Part shown: piece by piece, positions 1 to 8,400 of the stretch
How positions within the stretch are numbered: position 1 is the stretch's first letter
Layout: every line of letters begins with the position of its first letter
Origin: Klebsormidium nitens
Taxonomy: Eukaryota > Streptophyta > Klebsormidiophyceae > Klebsormidiales > Klebsormidiaceae
Assembly (NCBI GenBank): GCA_000708835.1
Contig: DF237340.1
Span: 1-64,000, forward strand
Length of the DNA stretch: 64,000 bases
Direction of reading: 5' to 3'
The notes under the pieces: generated by a model
Database searches by the model: none
Seen by the model: the letters and a program-made list of their open reading frames with translations, nothing else
What the model was told of the DNA's origin: nothing
Translations under genes and position numbers: made by a program

Positions 1-745
1 CCATCCGGGATATTACGCCGTCTTGCAGACAGCTGCGCAGTGCGTCGTTAAGACGTAACCACCGCCGTTTCGCTAACTCGCGGTCAACGAAATCCTGTCG
101 AGAACGAGGTTAGGCTTAACCAGTCGTAATCGTTACATCGTTGGTACTCGCACAAAGTTCCACAGGGTCCTGACAGCCACTGCATTGGGAGCAGTGAGGA
201 GCATCATCAAGCAAGTACGCTCGCCTCCTTCGGGGGAGCCATCGACGCTGCAGCCACCACGGGCTGCATACTGAGTTGCTGCGGGTTCAGTGACGGACCG
301 CTGCTACGGAAAGCAAACACGCAAGCACCACAAGCATCCAACAAGGTCGAGTATCTTGTAGTTTGGCTTCGTTTGCGTATGTTTTTGCATTTCCACGACG
401 GGCTTATCTTTCTTGTGATTGGAAGGTAAGGCTCATTTTTGCACTTTGGGCGTGTCATTCATGTGTATGCCATATCCCGGTGCGTAGTAGGCGTTGGCGC
501 TGCGGCGTCTGCAAGTGTACGCTAGGGCGCCGAGGCGCATTGCATTGTTCACCTAAACGTTCCTACAAAACTTGAAAATTAAAAATATCGCTTGAATGCT
601 GTTTTGATTGGTACGTCAGCAGCCAGCCCTGCGGGGTATTTTGATTGTGTACGCGCTAGGATACGTTACATTCTGCGCAGCGTCTTTTAGGCAATCCTGC
701 TTTTGATCGCTCGGTCCAGAGGAACTTTGCCAATAGACACATTAG
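1..745. other. Left flank, no gene; possible 5' end of an element-2-like retrotransposon
   Basis: No open frame here resembles a known protein and no promoter is evident. The stretch ends at the 4-bp target duplication of element 1, so before that insertion it was continuous with 16750 onward. A 14-base stretch at 144-157 is the exact reverse complement of a stretch in the element 2 terminal repeat, in the position expected of a self-priming site. That makes 1-143 a candidate end of a terminal repeat and 144-745 a candidate leader, but 1-143 does not match the element 2 repeat at 26612-27173. The assignment is an inference. Confidence 0.35.
144..157 (+). promoter_or_regulatory. Candidate self-priming primer-binding site
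   Basis: ACTCGCACAAAGTT is the exact reverse complement of AACTTTGTGCGAGT, found near 27018-27032 in repeat A of element 2. In element 1 the primer-binding site has the same relation to its own repeat and begins similarly (GTTGCTACTTGCA there, GTTGGTACTCGCA here). A 14-base match can arise by chance, and the repeat that should precede it is not recognised, so this is tentative. Confidence 0.35.
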
Positions 746-749
746 GGTC
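746..749. repeat. Target-site duplication GGTC, left copy, element 1
   Basis: GGTC lies directly outside the TGCC end of element 1 and is repeated directly outside its other end at 16746-16749. A 4-bp duplication is a normal product of a DDE integrase. Placing the element ends at TG...CA gives the match; moving them by one base loses it. Confidence 0.65.
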
Positions 750-877
750 TGCCGTGCGCTACTCGGCTACTGCCGGTCCTCATGGGGTCCGGCGTTACGC
801 ACCGTAGATTGGCTCAGACCCAAAGCTAGGACAAATTAAAAGTCCCCCTTCAGCTATTCCATACAAGCCGTTCCACT
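750..877 (-). repeat. Repeat B, outer (3'-terminal) copy, element 1
   Basis: This 128-129 bp segment is repeated at 1453-1580 with one visible difference (aaatta against agatta). In element order it is the very end, finishing ...CACGGCA before the GGTC duplication. An equivalent copy would be expected at the 5' end in a normal LTR element, beyond 16745, but none is there. Confidence 0.9.
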
Positions 878-1450
878 AGCAACCATGCACAGGTTCTACA
901 GGACATGATGGGCAAAGGGATAGCTGGTTTGGTACTCGCTTATAACCTCTCAAGCATTACACATGCCCGGTGATTCCTCATGCTCATGTTGCTTCGGCTC
1001 CAACAAAGCCACATGCTCCGGCTCGCTCATGCTATCCTCACCATGCAATTGGCCGACAGGATCGCCACGCTCGCACGCAATGCTGTTGAATCAGGCTCAG
1101 AGAAGAGGAAGCTCGGGCGCCATTTGCTTGAATCAAGAGAGAGACTTGCAACTTTAGGAATGACACATCCGGTCGCAAAGTTCGCACCTAGTGTCACTCT
1201 AACCGTGCTGCACTAGCCTAGTCTCAGACTACTGTACAGCCTAAGCCCTAGCTCCGGCTAGTCTCGTTATGGTTTGAACTCGGCCGATGGTGACATTTGG
1301 CGCGGTTCCTCCGGCAAGCCTAGCCTAGTGTACATCAAATATAGGATATACTCTAGGCTATAGCCTATGTCTGCCGGGCCTTCCTACGCTGCTCCGGCCG
1401 CGGGTGCGCGCGCGCCGCGTCCTCCGGCACGCCGCTGGTCCGGCATGGCA
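877..1450 (-). repeat. Repeat A, 3' copy, element 1
   Basis: About 575 bp, matching 16172-16745 at all but about ten positions. In element order it starts TGCCATGCCG, close to TGTCATGCCG at the start of repeat A in element 2. It contains a 14-bp palindrome, TAGGCTATAGCCTA, and several CTAG-rich motifs in the part that would be upstream of transcription. Two of the differences between copies are C/T or G/A changes at CpG. Confidence 0.93.
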
Positions 1451-1452
1451 GC

Positions 1453-1580
1453 TGCCGTGCGCTACTCGGCTACTGCCGGTCCTCATGGGGTCCGGCGTTA
1501 CGCACCGTAGATTGGCTCAGACCCAAAGCTAGGACAGATTAAAAGTCCCCCTTCAGCTATTCCATACAAGCCGTTCCACT
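1453..1580 (-). repeat. Repeat B, inner copy, element 1
   Basis: Direct copy of 750-877, placed between the polypurine tract and repeat A. A 2-base spacer GC (1451-1452) separates it from repeat A, so the junction reads GGCA-GC-TGCC, a perfect 10-bp palindrome containing CAGCTG. The same CA-GC-TG junction occurs in element 2 at 26608-26613. Confidence 0.9.
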
Positions 1581-1590
1581 TCCCCCCCAC
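1581..1590 (-). promoter_or_regulatory. Polypurine tract, element 1
   Basis: On the minus strand the bases just before repeat B read GTGGGGGGGA. A G-rich purine run directly before the 3' repeat is where plus-strand DNA synthesis starts in LTR elements. It lies before B, not before the TG of repeat A, so reverse transcription should define the LTR as B followed by A. Confidence 0.7.
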
Positions 1591-1623
1591 TCGCTGGCCA
1601 CGGCCTCCGTGGCTTCCGGCGAG

Positions 1624-2148
1624 TTATCCTTGCTGCGCGCCTTCCGCGCAGCTGGGGCACAACCATACTCCGGCCGGTACTTCCTTGACCGCCAGCTCCA
1701 AACACCCCATGTGGTACCCGTCCATACAGTAGTCACACAACAGCATGGCTCCCTGTCGGTTTGGGCTCTTGCACACTTGACAGACATGGCCCGCCGTCAC
1801 CGTGGTTAGGGTGGGATCGACCGCGGTGTCGATGTTGGGGTTATGGCACGGCGCGCAGTTCTCCAGGTGCTCTTTGAACAGGGTTCCGTCTGCCCCCTGC
1901 AACACCAACCGCCCGTTGGCCCCCACTTGGTAGACTTTGTAAGCCCCCCGCGTCACCGCGACGTCCGTCTTGTCCAGAGGAGCTCGCCGGAGGTAGACCA
2001 AGTCCCCGACTTCAAACTTCGGCTGGAACCTCGTCTTCCGGACGTGTTCGTACCGTCGTTGGTCTCGTTTCTGCGCCGCCAACAGGTTCCCCAGGGCTAA
2101 GGGGATCTCCCGCCGGAGGACTTCCGCCCGCTGCTCGCACGCCGTCGC
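1624..2148 (-). CDS. Integrase C-terminal part with PHD finger, element 1
   Basis: This continues the integrase frame after an in-frame TAG at 2149-2151; element 2 has a sense codon at that point, so the TAG is probably a nonsense mutation. The first part carries the GDLVYLRR stretch typical of the beta-rich C-terminal DNA-binding region of Ty3/gypsy integrases. A motif NCAPCHNPNID follows, identical in element 2. The last 50 or so residues form a PHD finger: CQVC, LLCDYC, GYHMGC and CPSC supply the C4HC3 zinc ligands, with a conserved Trp before the last pair. PHD fingers bind histone H3 tails. Many gypsy elements carry a chromodomain at this position; here a PHD finger takes its place. The protein ends at a stop 44 bases before repeat B. 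An independent ATG exists at 2082, but translation as part of the polyprotein is more likely. Confidence 0.88.
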   Translation of the reverse strand, partial: ATACEQRAEVLRREIPLALGNLLAAQKRDQRRYEHVRKTRFQPKFEVGDLVYLRRAPLDKTDVAVTRGAYKVYQVGANGRLVLQGADGTLFKEHLENCAPCHNPNIDTAVDPTLTTVTAGHVCQVCKSPNRQGAMLLCDYCMDGYHMGCLELAVKEVPAGVWLCPSCAEGAQQG

Positions 2149-4230
2149 CTACGTCTCTGGATCGTCGAAGTCCATCGGCTCTCCCACCAGTTGTTTAACC
2201 GCCTCGCCGGTGAGCATGGGATGCCGGCCGTAGAGGAGGTAGTAAGGGGAGTAGCCGTTGAGGGCGGTTTGGGGACTCATCCGGTACCCCATGGCGAGGT
2301 AGGGCAGCCACTCATCCCAGTTGCGCCGGTCGGCGTCGGTGCCGATTTTGGTTACCCCTTGGATGATGGAGTAGACCAACCGCTCCGTCAGCCCGTTGGC
2401 CTGGGGGTGGTAGCGCGATGTAGTCCGGTGGTCGAGGTAGAGCTTCTGGCAGAGGGTGTCGAACTCCCCCTCGAACTCCTTCCCGTTGTCCGTGAGGACT
2501 TCTGCGCATGCCCCAAATCGTGTTAGTATGCCAAGGAAAACCTCTGCCACCTTTGCTGAGTGTTTGCTCGGCAGGGCCACCAGCTCGCACCATTTGGAGA
2601 AGTGCTCGACGATGACCAAGACGAACCGCTTCTTTGTCCGCGTCATCAGCAGCGGGCCCGCGAAGTCGAGACTCCACCGGTAGCCTTGCCCCATGATTGG
2701 TAGACTCTGCATCCCCGACATCTTGACGTTGAGGCTCGCTTTGGTGCGTTCGCACTGTGGGCAGCTGGAGACGCCGTGGCTCACCGTGTCGTACATCCCC
2801 GGCCACCAGTATGCTCGCCGGAGGAGCTGCGCCGTGCGCTTCTCCCCCCAGTGGCCCGTGTAGTCGTGGATTTTCCGAACCACATTCAACCGCTCCGACG
2901 GTTCTGGCACAACGCGCTCTTCCCCCCCTGCCAGACGGCGGAGGAGGACGTCCTTGGATGCGGTTTCTGTTTCAACCCCCTCCTGGAGTCTGTGGAACGT
3001 TACCCCGCTGGCGAACCGGTAGGACGCTGCCCGGGCGCGAACCCGTCGTTCCTCCGGCTTACCCCAGGTTTCGCGGAGCCGGCCGGTGTTAAGGAACTCG
3101 AGGGTGTGCGCGTCTTCCCAGATGTCTGTGCGCGCGCGCGCCTGGTTCCCCCCCAGATCGCCGTCCGCCGGAACAGGGAGGTTTGTGTCCACCGCTCCGT
3201 AGTCGCTGGGGCCCGGGATGGGGAGTTCCGACGGCAGGTTCTCGTAGTCGTGGGTTCCCGGCTCGTAGACCTCCCCCCCGGCTTCTTCCATACTCAGGGG
3301 CTCGGCCCCCTCTCGAGGTTCTGTGGCCTCGCTGGCCTGCCAGGCTAGCAAGGCCGATGGTCTTGTCCCCCCCCCAGCCGCTTCCTCCCCGGCCGCCGGA
3401 GGATCCTCGTGGACTCGGGCGCCGGTTAAGTCGTCGGTCTCGGGCAGAGGGCTCCGGCTCAGGCCATCGGCGTTCATGTTGATGAGGCCCTTGCGGTACT
3501 TGACCTCGAACTCGAATTCCTGCAGCATCAACGCCCATCTTGCGTGCATGCCGGTTAAGTTTGGGCTTGTCATGAGCCACTCAAGTGGCCGATGATCAGT
3601 GTAGAGGATGAACTTCCGTCCATACAAGTACACTCGGAAGTACCTCACACCCCAGACTGCCGCCAAGCATTCTCCGGCGTAACTGCTATAGTTACTTTCT
3701 GCCCGGTTGTTGCTCCGGCTGGCATAAGCAACCACTCTCTCCTCCCCAGCATCATCTCGCTGTTGCAGAATGGCACCGCACCCAGCGGCACTCCAGTCTG
3801 TGTGCAACTCGTAGTCACGGGAGGGGTCGGGTCTCACCAGAAGTGGCGCGCTTGTCAGCATCGTCTTCGGGGAATCCACCGCCGTCTTGCACTCCTCCAG
3901 CAGGTCTCCTAGGAAATCCACATCCTTTTTTAGCAAGTCGTTTAGCGGCCGTGCCACTGCGCTACACCCCTTTAGGAACTTCCGGTAGTAGTTCACTATG
4001 CCCAGGAACTGCTTAACCGCCGTCACACTGGTGGGGTAGGGGATGCGCTGAATGGCCTCCACTTTGACCGCTCCGGGGTTTGAGACCGACTGGGTTGACC
4101 AAGTGCCCAAGAAAGGGAATCTCGGGGAAGAGAATGCGGATTTTCCGCGGGTGTACCTTGATGTTGTGCCGCCGTAGCTCCTGGAACACGGCCCGCAGCG
4201 CCGCCAGGTGGTCGGTGAAGCCACGCGCAT
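2149..4230 (-). CDS. RNase H and integrase, element 1
   Basis: The useful coding starts near 4075; the first 50 or so residues of this frame overlap the reverse transcriptase frame and are not meaningful. The RNase H domain shows ELHTDWS, GECLAAVW and ILYTDHRP, supplying the acidic catalytic residues. After a proline- and glutamate-rich spacer, the integrase begins with a zinc-binding HHCC module (HDYTGH, then CPQC). The catalytic core has Asp in SLDFAG, Asp in LTDNG and Glu in GLTERL, the DDE triad, with 34 residues between the last two. It would degrade RNA in the hybrid and insert the DNA copy. The frame ends at TAG (2149-2151), after which homology continues in the same frame. It is joined to the reverse transcriptase by a one-base frameshift near an AAACCCC run. 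Confidence 0.92.
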   Translation of the reverse strand: MRVASPTTWRRCGPCSRSYGGTTSRYTRGKSAFSSPRFPFLGTWSTQSVSNPGAVKVEAIQRIPYPTSVTAVKQFLGIVNYYRKFLKGCSAVARPLNDLLKKDVDFLGDLLEECKTAVDSPKTMLTSAPLLVRPDPSRDYELHTDWSAAGCGAILQQRDDAGEERVVAYASRSNNRAESNYSSYAGECLAAVWGVRYFRVYLYGRKFILYTDHRPLEWLMTSPNLTGMHARWALMLQEFEFEVKYRKGLINMNADGLSRSPLPETDDLTGARVHEDPPAAGEEAAGGGTRPSALLAWQASEATEPREGAEPLSMEEAGGEVYEPGTHDYENLPSELPIPGPSDYGAVDTNLPVPADGDLGGNQARARTDIWEDAHTLEFLNTGRLRETWGKPEERRVRARAASYRFASGVTFHRLQEGVETETASKDVLLRRLAGGEERVVPEPSERLNVVRKIHDYTGHWGEKRTAQLLRRAYWWPGMYDTVSHGVSSCPQCERTKASLNVKMSGMQSLPIMGQGYRWSLDFAGPLLMTRTKKRFVLVIVEHFSKWCELVALPSKHSAKVAEVFLGILTRFGACAEVLTDNGKEFEGEFDTLCQKLYLDHRTTSRYHPQANGLTERLVYSIIQGVTKIGTDADRRNWDEWLPYLAMGYRMSPQTALNGYSPYYLLYGRHPMLTGEAVKQLVGEPMDFDDPET

Positions 4231-5383
4231 GGACGCTGATGTCGTCGATGAAAGCGCGCGCCACCTTCCGCAGCTGCCGCAGGACCCGGTCCATCAGCCG
4301 CTGGAACAGCGCCGGCGCGTTCTTGGGCCCGAAGGGGGTCCGCAGGGGCATGTAGATGTCGTCGTGCCCCCAGAACGCCAGCTTCCACTCGTCCCCCTCC
4401 CTGATGCGGATTTGATGGTAGCCCATCCGCAGGTCCAGGGTGGAAAAGCAGTCGCTCCCCCCCAGGTCGTCAAACAGCTCGTCGGCCACCGGCATGGGGT
4501 ATTTGTCGGGGACGGTTTTGTCGTTGTGGGGCCGGTAGTCCCCGCACATGCGCCGCTCGGTCCAGTTTCCTTCGGCGTCCTTCTTGCGGGGCATGACCGT
4601 CGCTGCCACGAAGGGCTCTTTGACCCCCGGCGGCAGCTTCAACGGCGCGATCAGCTTGGCAGCCAGCCGCTCCTCAACGTAGGCCTTTAACAGCTCCGTC
4701 TCGTAGGGGGAGTACCGTCGGCGGGGGCTCCAGATGGGTTTGTCGTCCGTAAACTCCACCTCGAATTCCACCCCGTCGATCGCTGTGTCGCTGAGGTCGT
4801 AGATGGACCAGGCGAACACATCCGACATCTCCTCCAAGAGTTCCTTGACTGCCTCCCGTTGCTCCGGCTGTAGCCCCGGCCAAATCTGCTCGTCACCCCA
4901 CTCAAACGGTTTCTCCGACCCCTTTGCTCCGAATTGGCTCGCCCCTTTCTCTGCCGGTGCCTTCCCTGCCGCTTGCGCCTGCAGCTTTGGCACTATCTCT
5001 CTTCCTCCTTCGGCAAGTGACCGCAGCCCCTCTAGGCCACTCCCCTTACCGTCCTTTCCTTCAGCCTTGTTGTTGACCGGGTCAGGCTCCCGGCGTTGCT
5101 CTTGCGAGCCCTTGGTGGGCTCTCCTCCTGCGCCTTCCTCCGGCGCCGCCCGTCTTCCAGAGACTGCAACTCGCCCTAGGGACCCCCGGCCCCTCTCTCC
5201 TTCTCCTTCCGCAGCCGATGTGGCCTCTCCCCGCACTGATCCGTTCTCTGAAATTTCCGGGCTCCTACCGTTTTTACCGTTTTTCCCCTTCTGCCCCCCC
5301 CCCCAGCTGCGTGTAGACGCTCCGGCGGCGCGCCAGCTGAGTTGGCCTGTGGCGGTTTTGTTGAGGATGACCCGCCTGAACAC
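4013..5383 (-). CDS. Reverse transcriptase, element 1
   Basis: The first 160 residues are Gly/Glu/Lys-rich spacer with no recognised domain; the ATG at 5383 is only the first in the frame and need not be used. The reverse transcriptase follows, with MCGDYR, TLDLRMGYHQI, PFGPKNAPALFQ and the catalytic FIDDI at about residue 376 (two Asp of the YxDD-type site). It would copy element RNA into DNA. The frame ends just after the conserved PFLGH stretch, where a one-base indel passes coding to the next frame. An 11-C run at 5294-5304, inside the spacer, is a place where a further frame change could lie, since the upstream methyltransferase frame closes at 5419. Confidence 0.93.
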   Translation of the reverse strand: MFRRVILNKTATGQLSWRAAGASTRSWGGGQKGKNGKNGRSPEISENGSVRGEATSAAEGEGERGRGSLGRVAVSGRRAAPEEGAGGEPTKGSQEQRREPDPVNNKAEGKDGKGSGLEGLRSLAEGGREIVPKLQAQAAGKAPAEKGASQFGAKGSEKPFEWGDEQIWPGLQPEQREAVKELLEEMSDVFAWSIYDLSDTAIDGVEFEVEFTDDKPIWSPRRRYSPYETELLKAYVEERLAAKLIAPLKLPPGVKEPFVAATVMPRKKDAEGNWTERRMCGDYRPHNDKTVPDKYPMPVADELFDDLGGSDCFSTLDLRMGYHQIRIREGDEWKLAFWGHDDIYMPLRTPFGPKNAPALFQRLMDRVLRQLRKVARAFIDDISVHARGFTDHLAALRAVFQELRRHNIKVHPRKIRILFPEIPFLGHLVNPVGLKPRSGQSGGHSAHPLPHQCDGG

Positions 5384-5418
5384 CCTTAGTGCGGGGGCTT
5401 AGGGGCCCCCGCGTCCCT

Positions 5419-8400
5419 TCAATCTTCATCGTAGTTGAGGACCCGCCAGCGGCGGATCTCCTTGCACAACCAATAGAAAGCGCGAACGTCAATCGCTGCT
5501 CCCACCAACCTCCGGCGGTTGGCTTCGGTCAACCCTGGTGCCGCGGTTGACCCTGGAATGAGGCCCATTATCCGCTCTCGTTCGTTGGCGTTGGGCTCAT
5601 CCCACTCCCGCTTGTTGCGGTCGTATCTCATGCCAGGCCCGGGGCGATCAGGCCCCTGGAAACGGAAGGCGTATGAACCAGGCGTTGCGACGAGGGTGGG
5701 GAAGACGCGGATTGGCTCACCGGCGACGTTCATCGGAAAGTAACCCCGAACCCTTGGGTCGTCCTCCAGGGCACTCTGCACCGTGAGGAAGGGCTCCAGC
5801 ACGTCCCTGGCTTCAACCTTGTTCATCGCTTGACCGCAATCGTACTCGTCGTAGCGAGCCTGAATCAGGGGTCCCGGCGCTAAGTTAGTCCAGAAGGTGC
5901 GCACCCTGTGAGCCGCAGAACCCAACTTAGCCGCGTCAATCAGAATTCCCTGCCCTGGTTGTCCCCCGCAGATGGCGTCCAGCTGCTCAAACCCCCACCG
6001 CGCGGGTGGAGAGGGGTGGTCACTTGCGTCGACCATCTCGAAGATGAAGCCCACGTCAAACCCCCATGGACGTTGGATTTGCTGAAGCGTGTCCAAGATG
6101 CGCCAAGCCTCAACGATCAGGCCTGACCGATCATCTTCCAACCCCAAAGCTTGGCGGTTGGCGCGGGAGAAGCCTTGGCAGGGGGAGGAGATAGTTACCA
6201 GATTGATGGGGTCTTGGCACTCGGAGCCGACGGCCCGCCGAAGCTCCCGCTCGCCCACCTCCCGGATGTCCCACGGCATGGAAGACTGCGTGGTGTGGAA
6301 CGCCTGGGGGCCCAGCTGCTCCGGGTATCGGTGGTGCAGATCCCGCAGCCTGGTGCCGAAGGCGATGCGCGCCCCCGGGTCGTTCTCCACGTAGAACAGC
6401 CGCTTGATGTAGAGGCCCGCCCGCAGGAGGCCCTTCAACTCCGCGCCAATGCCGCCGAAGAGCAGCATGACGGTGATGTACAGGCCCTCCGCAAAGATGG
6501 GGCTGAACGTGGGGACGCTGTTGAGCCCCACCGTCTCCCGGTAGTAGGCGGTGCGGCTGCCGATAACGCTCAGCTCCTGGCCCACCGGCGGTTGCGTAAG
6601 CAGGCCCTGGGGAAGGCCGTCCCAGGGTGCGTCGGCGGCCGGAGGGACCCCGTCCTCCAGGGCGTCGGGATCCGCCTCGGCCACCGGAGCTATCTCGTCC
6701 TCCCCGACCTCCACCACTGGGGGCTCCCTCCGGCGCTGATTCTGCATTAGAAGGAGATCGTCCATCTGGGGGAAATCCCTGTTTCGGAAGTTCCCGATCC
6801 GTTCCCAGTTGCGCTCCATCCAGAACTGCTCCTCCAGGGAGCGAGGATGGACAGCCAGGAACTCGTACAGCTCGCGGTAGTAGATGTGGCTGGTCTGCAG
6901 TCGGTAGTCCCAGCCCGGGGGTGGCTCCGGCCGCCCCCACTCATCCTGCCGACGCATGTAGTTGAGCGCCGGAGGAGGGTAGCCCTCTAGGCTACCCCAC
7001 AGGGGTGACACCCCATGCACCAACTCTCTGTGTGCCACCTCCTGGGGGTCAACTGGTCCCGCCGGATCAGGGATGCCCGCAAGTAGCTTAGAGAGGTGGG
7101 TGTGGCAACTGACCAGGGTCCGCTTGAACGCCGGCTGGAAGCCCCGTCGTTCTTCCCTGCTGACCACCAGGCCAGGGCGCGCCAGCAGGTACCGCGGAGT
7201 GTCCACCGAGTGCTGCATGTCGTTGCGGGTCTGGCGCCGGAGGCACGTCACGATGTTCCGCACGTGCACCGAGTTGTGGCGCTGCGCAGCGCCGTTCGCC
7301 ATAACCTGCTCCAAACGTCGTGCGGTGGAGTCAGCTTCTCCACCACTGAGGCCCAAGCGCGCCGCCCTAGGGCAGACCTGCACCATGTCCTCTAGCCTTA
7401 AGGCCCTCCTTTCCCGTACACTCCAGTCTAACGCCTGGTGTAGCTGGGCCTCCCAACTGCGCACTGACTCCATCACCGCGAACTCCTCGTTGTGAAAGTC
7501 CAGCCACGCCAAGTACACCAGGATGAGGGTGTAGATTTGGGCCAGCTCCCGACGGCGCTGAACCATCTCGGGATGCCACTCCGGCAACTTCCACTGCCCA
7601 AACAGAGAGTCCTCCAAGTCCGTTGCAAGCCGGTGAAGTCGCGCCCTCTCCTCGTCCCAGTTAGAGCGGCTCACCGCGGAGCGCCCAACTTGGCCCGTCG
7701 CGATGTACTCCAACCACCAGATCCACCGCTCGTCCATTGGGTATGGGGCCACGAAGCGGAAGTCGGGGTCGTCCCTGTAGTAAACCCCATGCCACCCTTC
7801 ATGCTCCACCGCCACTACCGGCGCTGGGTCCCCCAGCCGCTCCAGCTCCATCTGCCCGACGGGTTCTAAGTCGGGCAGGCTGTCGGGCGTGCTGCTCCGG
7901 CTACTGTCAGGGCTGGCCATCTCGAGGAAGTCTGGCAGCTCGTTCAGGTCTGGGATGCTCCCCGCCGAAGAAACTACCCCGCTCTCATCCTCCGAAACTA
8001 AATCCGGCAGGCTTTCCAGTGGGGTGGGGGCCCGCTGCGGCCCGTACACTCTCCATCTGTCTACCCCCCCCTGGCGGAGGAGCATGGAGTTGTAGAATAC
8101 TTGGGGCATGTGCCGTGCCCCGGTTTCTCGCTCATACCGGATGGGTATGAAGCCTTCGGTATTTCCGGCGCCCTGTGGCCCTTCCCGCCAATGGAGCCGG
8201 TACCGGAACTGCTCTCGCCAGGCATCGACAATGCCGCCCAAAGTCCAGAGGACGACATTGCCCACCAGAAAGTCGTACGGTGCGGCCGTGATGACCGCGC
8301 GTACCTTCAGGACGGTGTCGGTTTTTGTCCCGGGGTTGAACCGGAACACCAGGGGCTCGCGTGTGACGCCGAACATCGCCGACACTTTGTCGTCAGCCAA

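Noticed and set aside
877-1451. A separate solo LTR inserted into repeat B, giving a 129-bp target duplication
   Set aside because: Integrases make 4-6 bp duplications, the same repeat A is at the far end of the element, and element 2 has the same layout.
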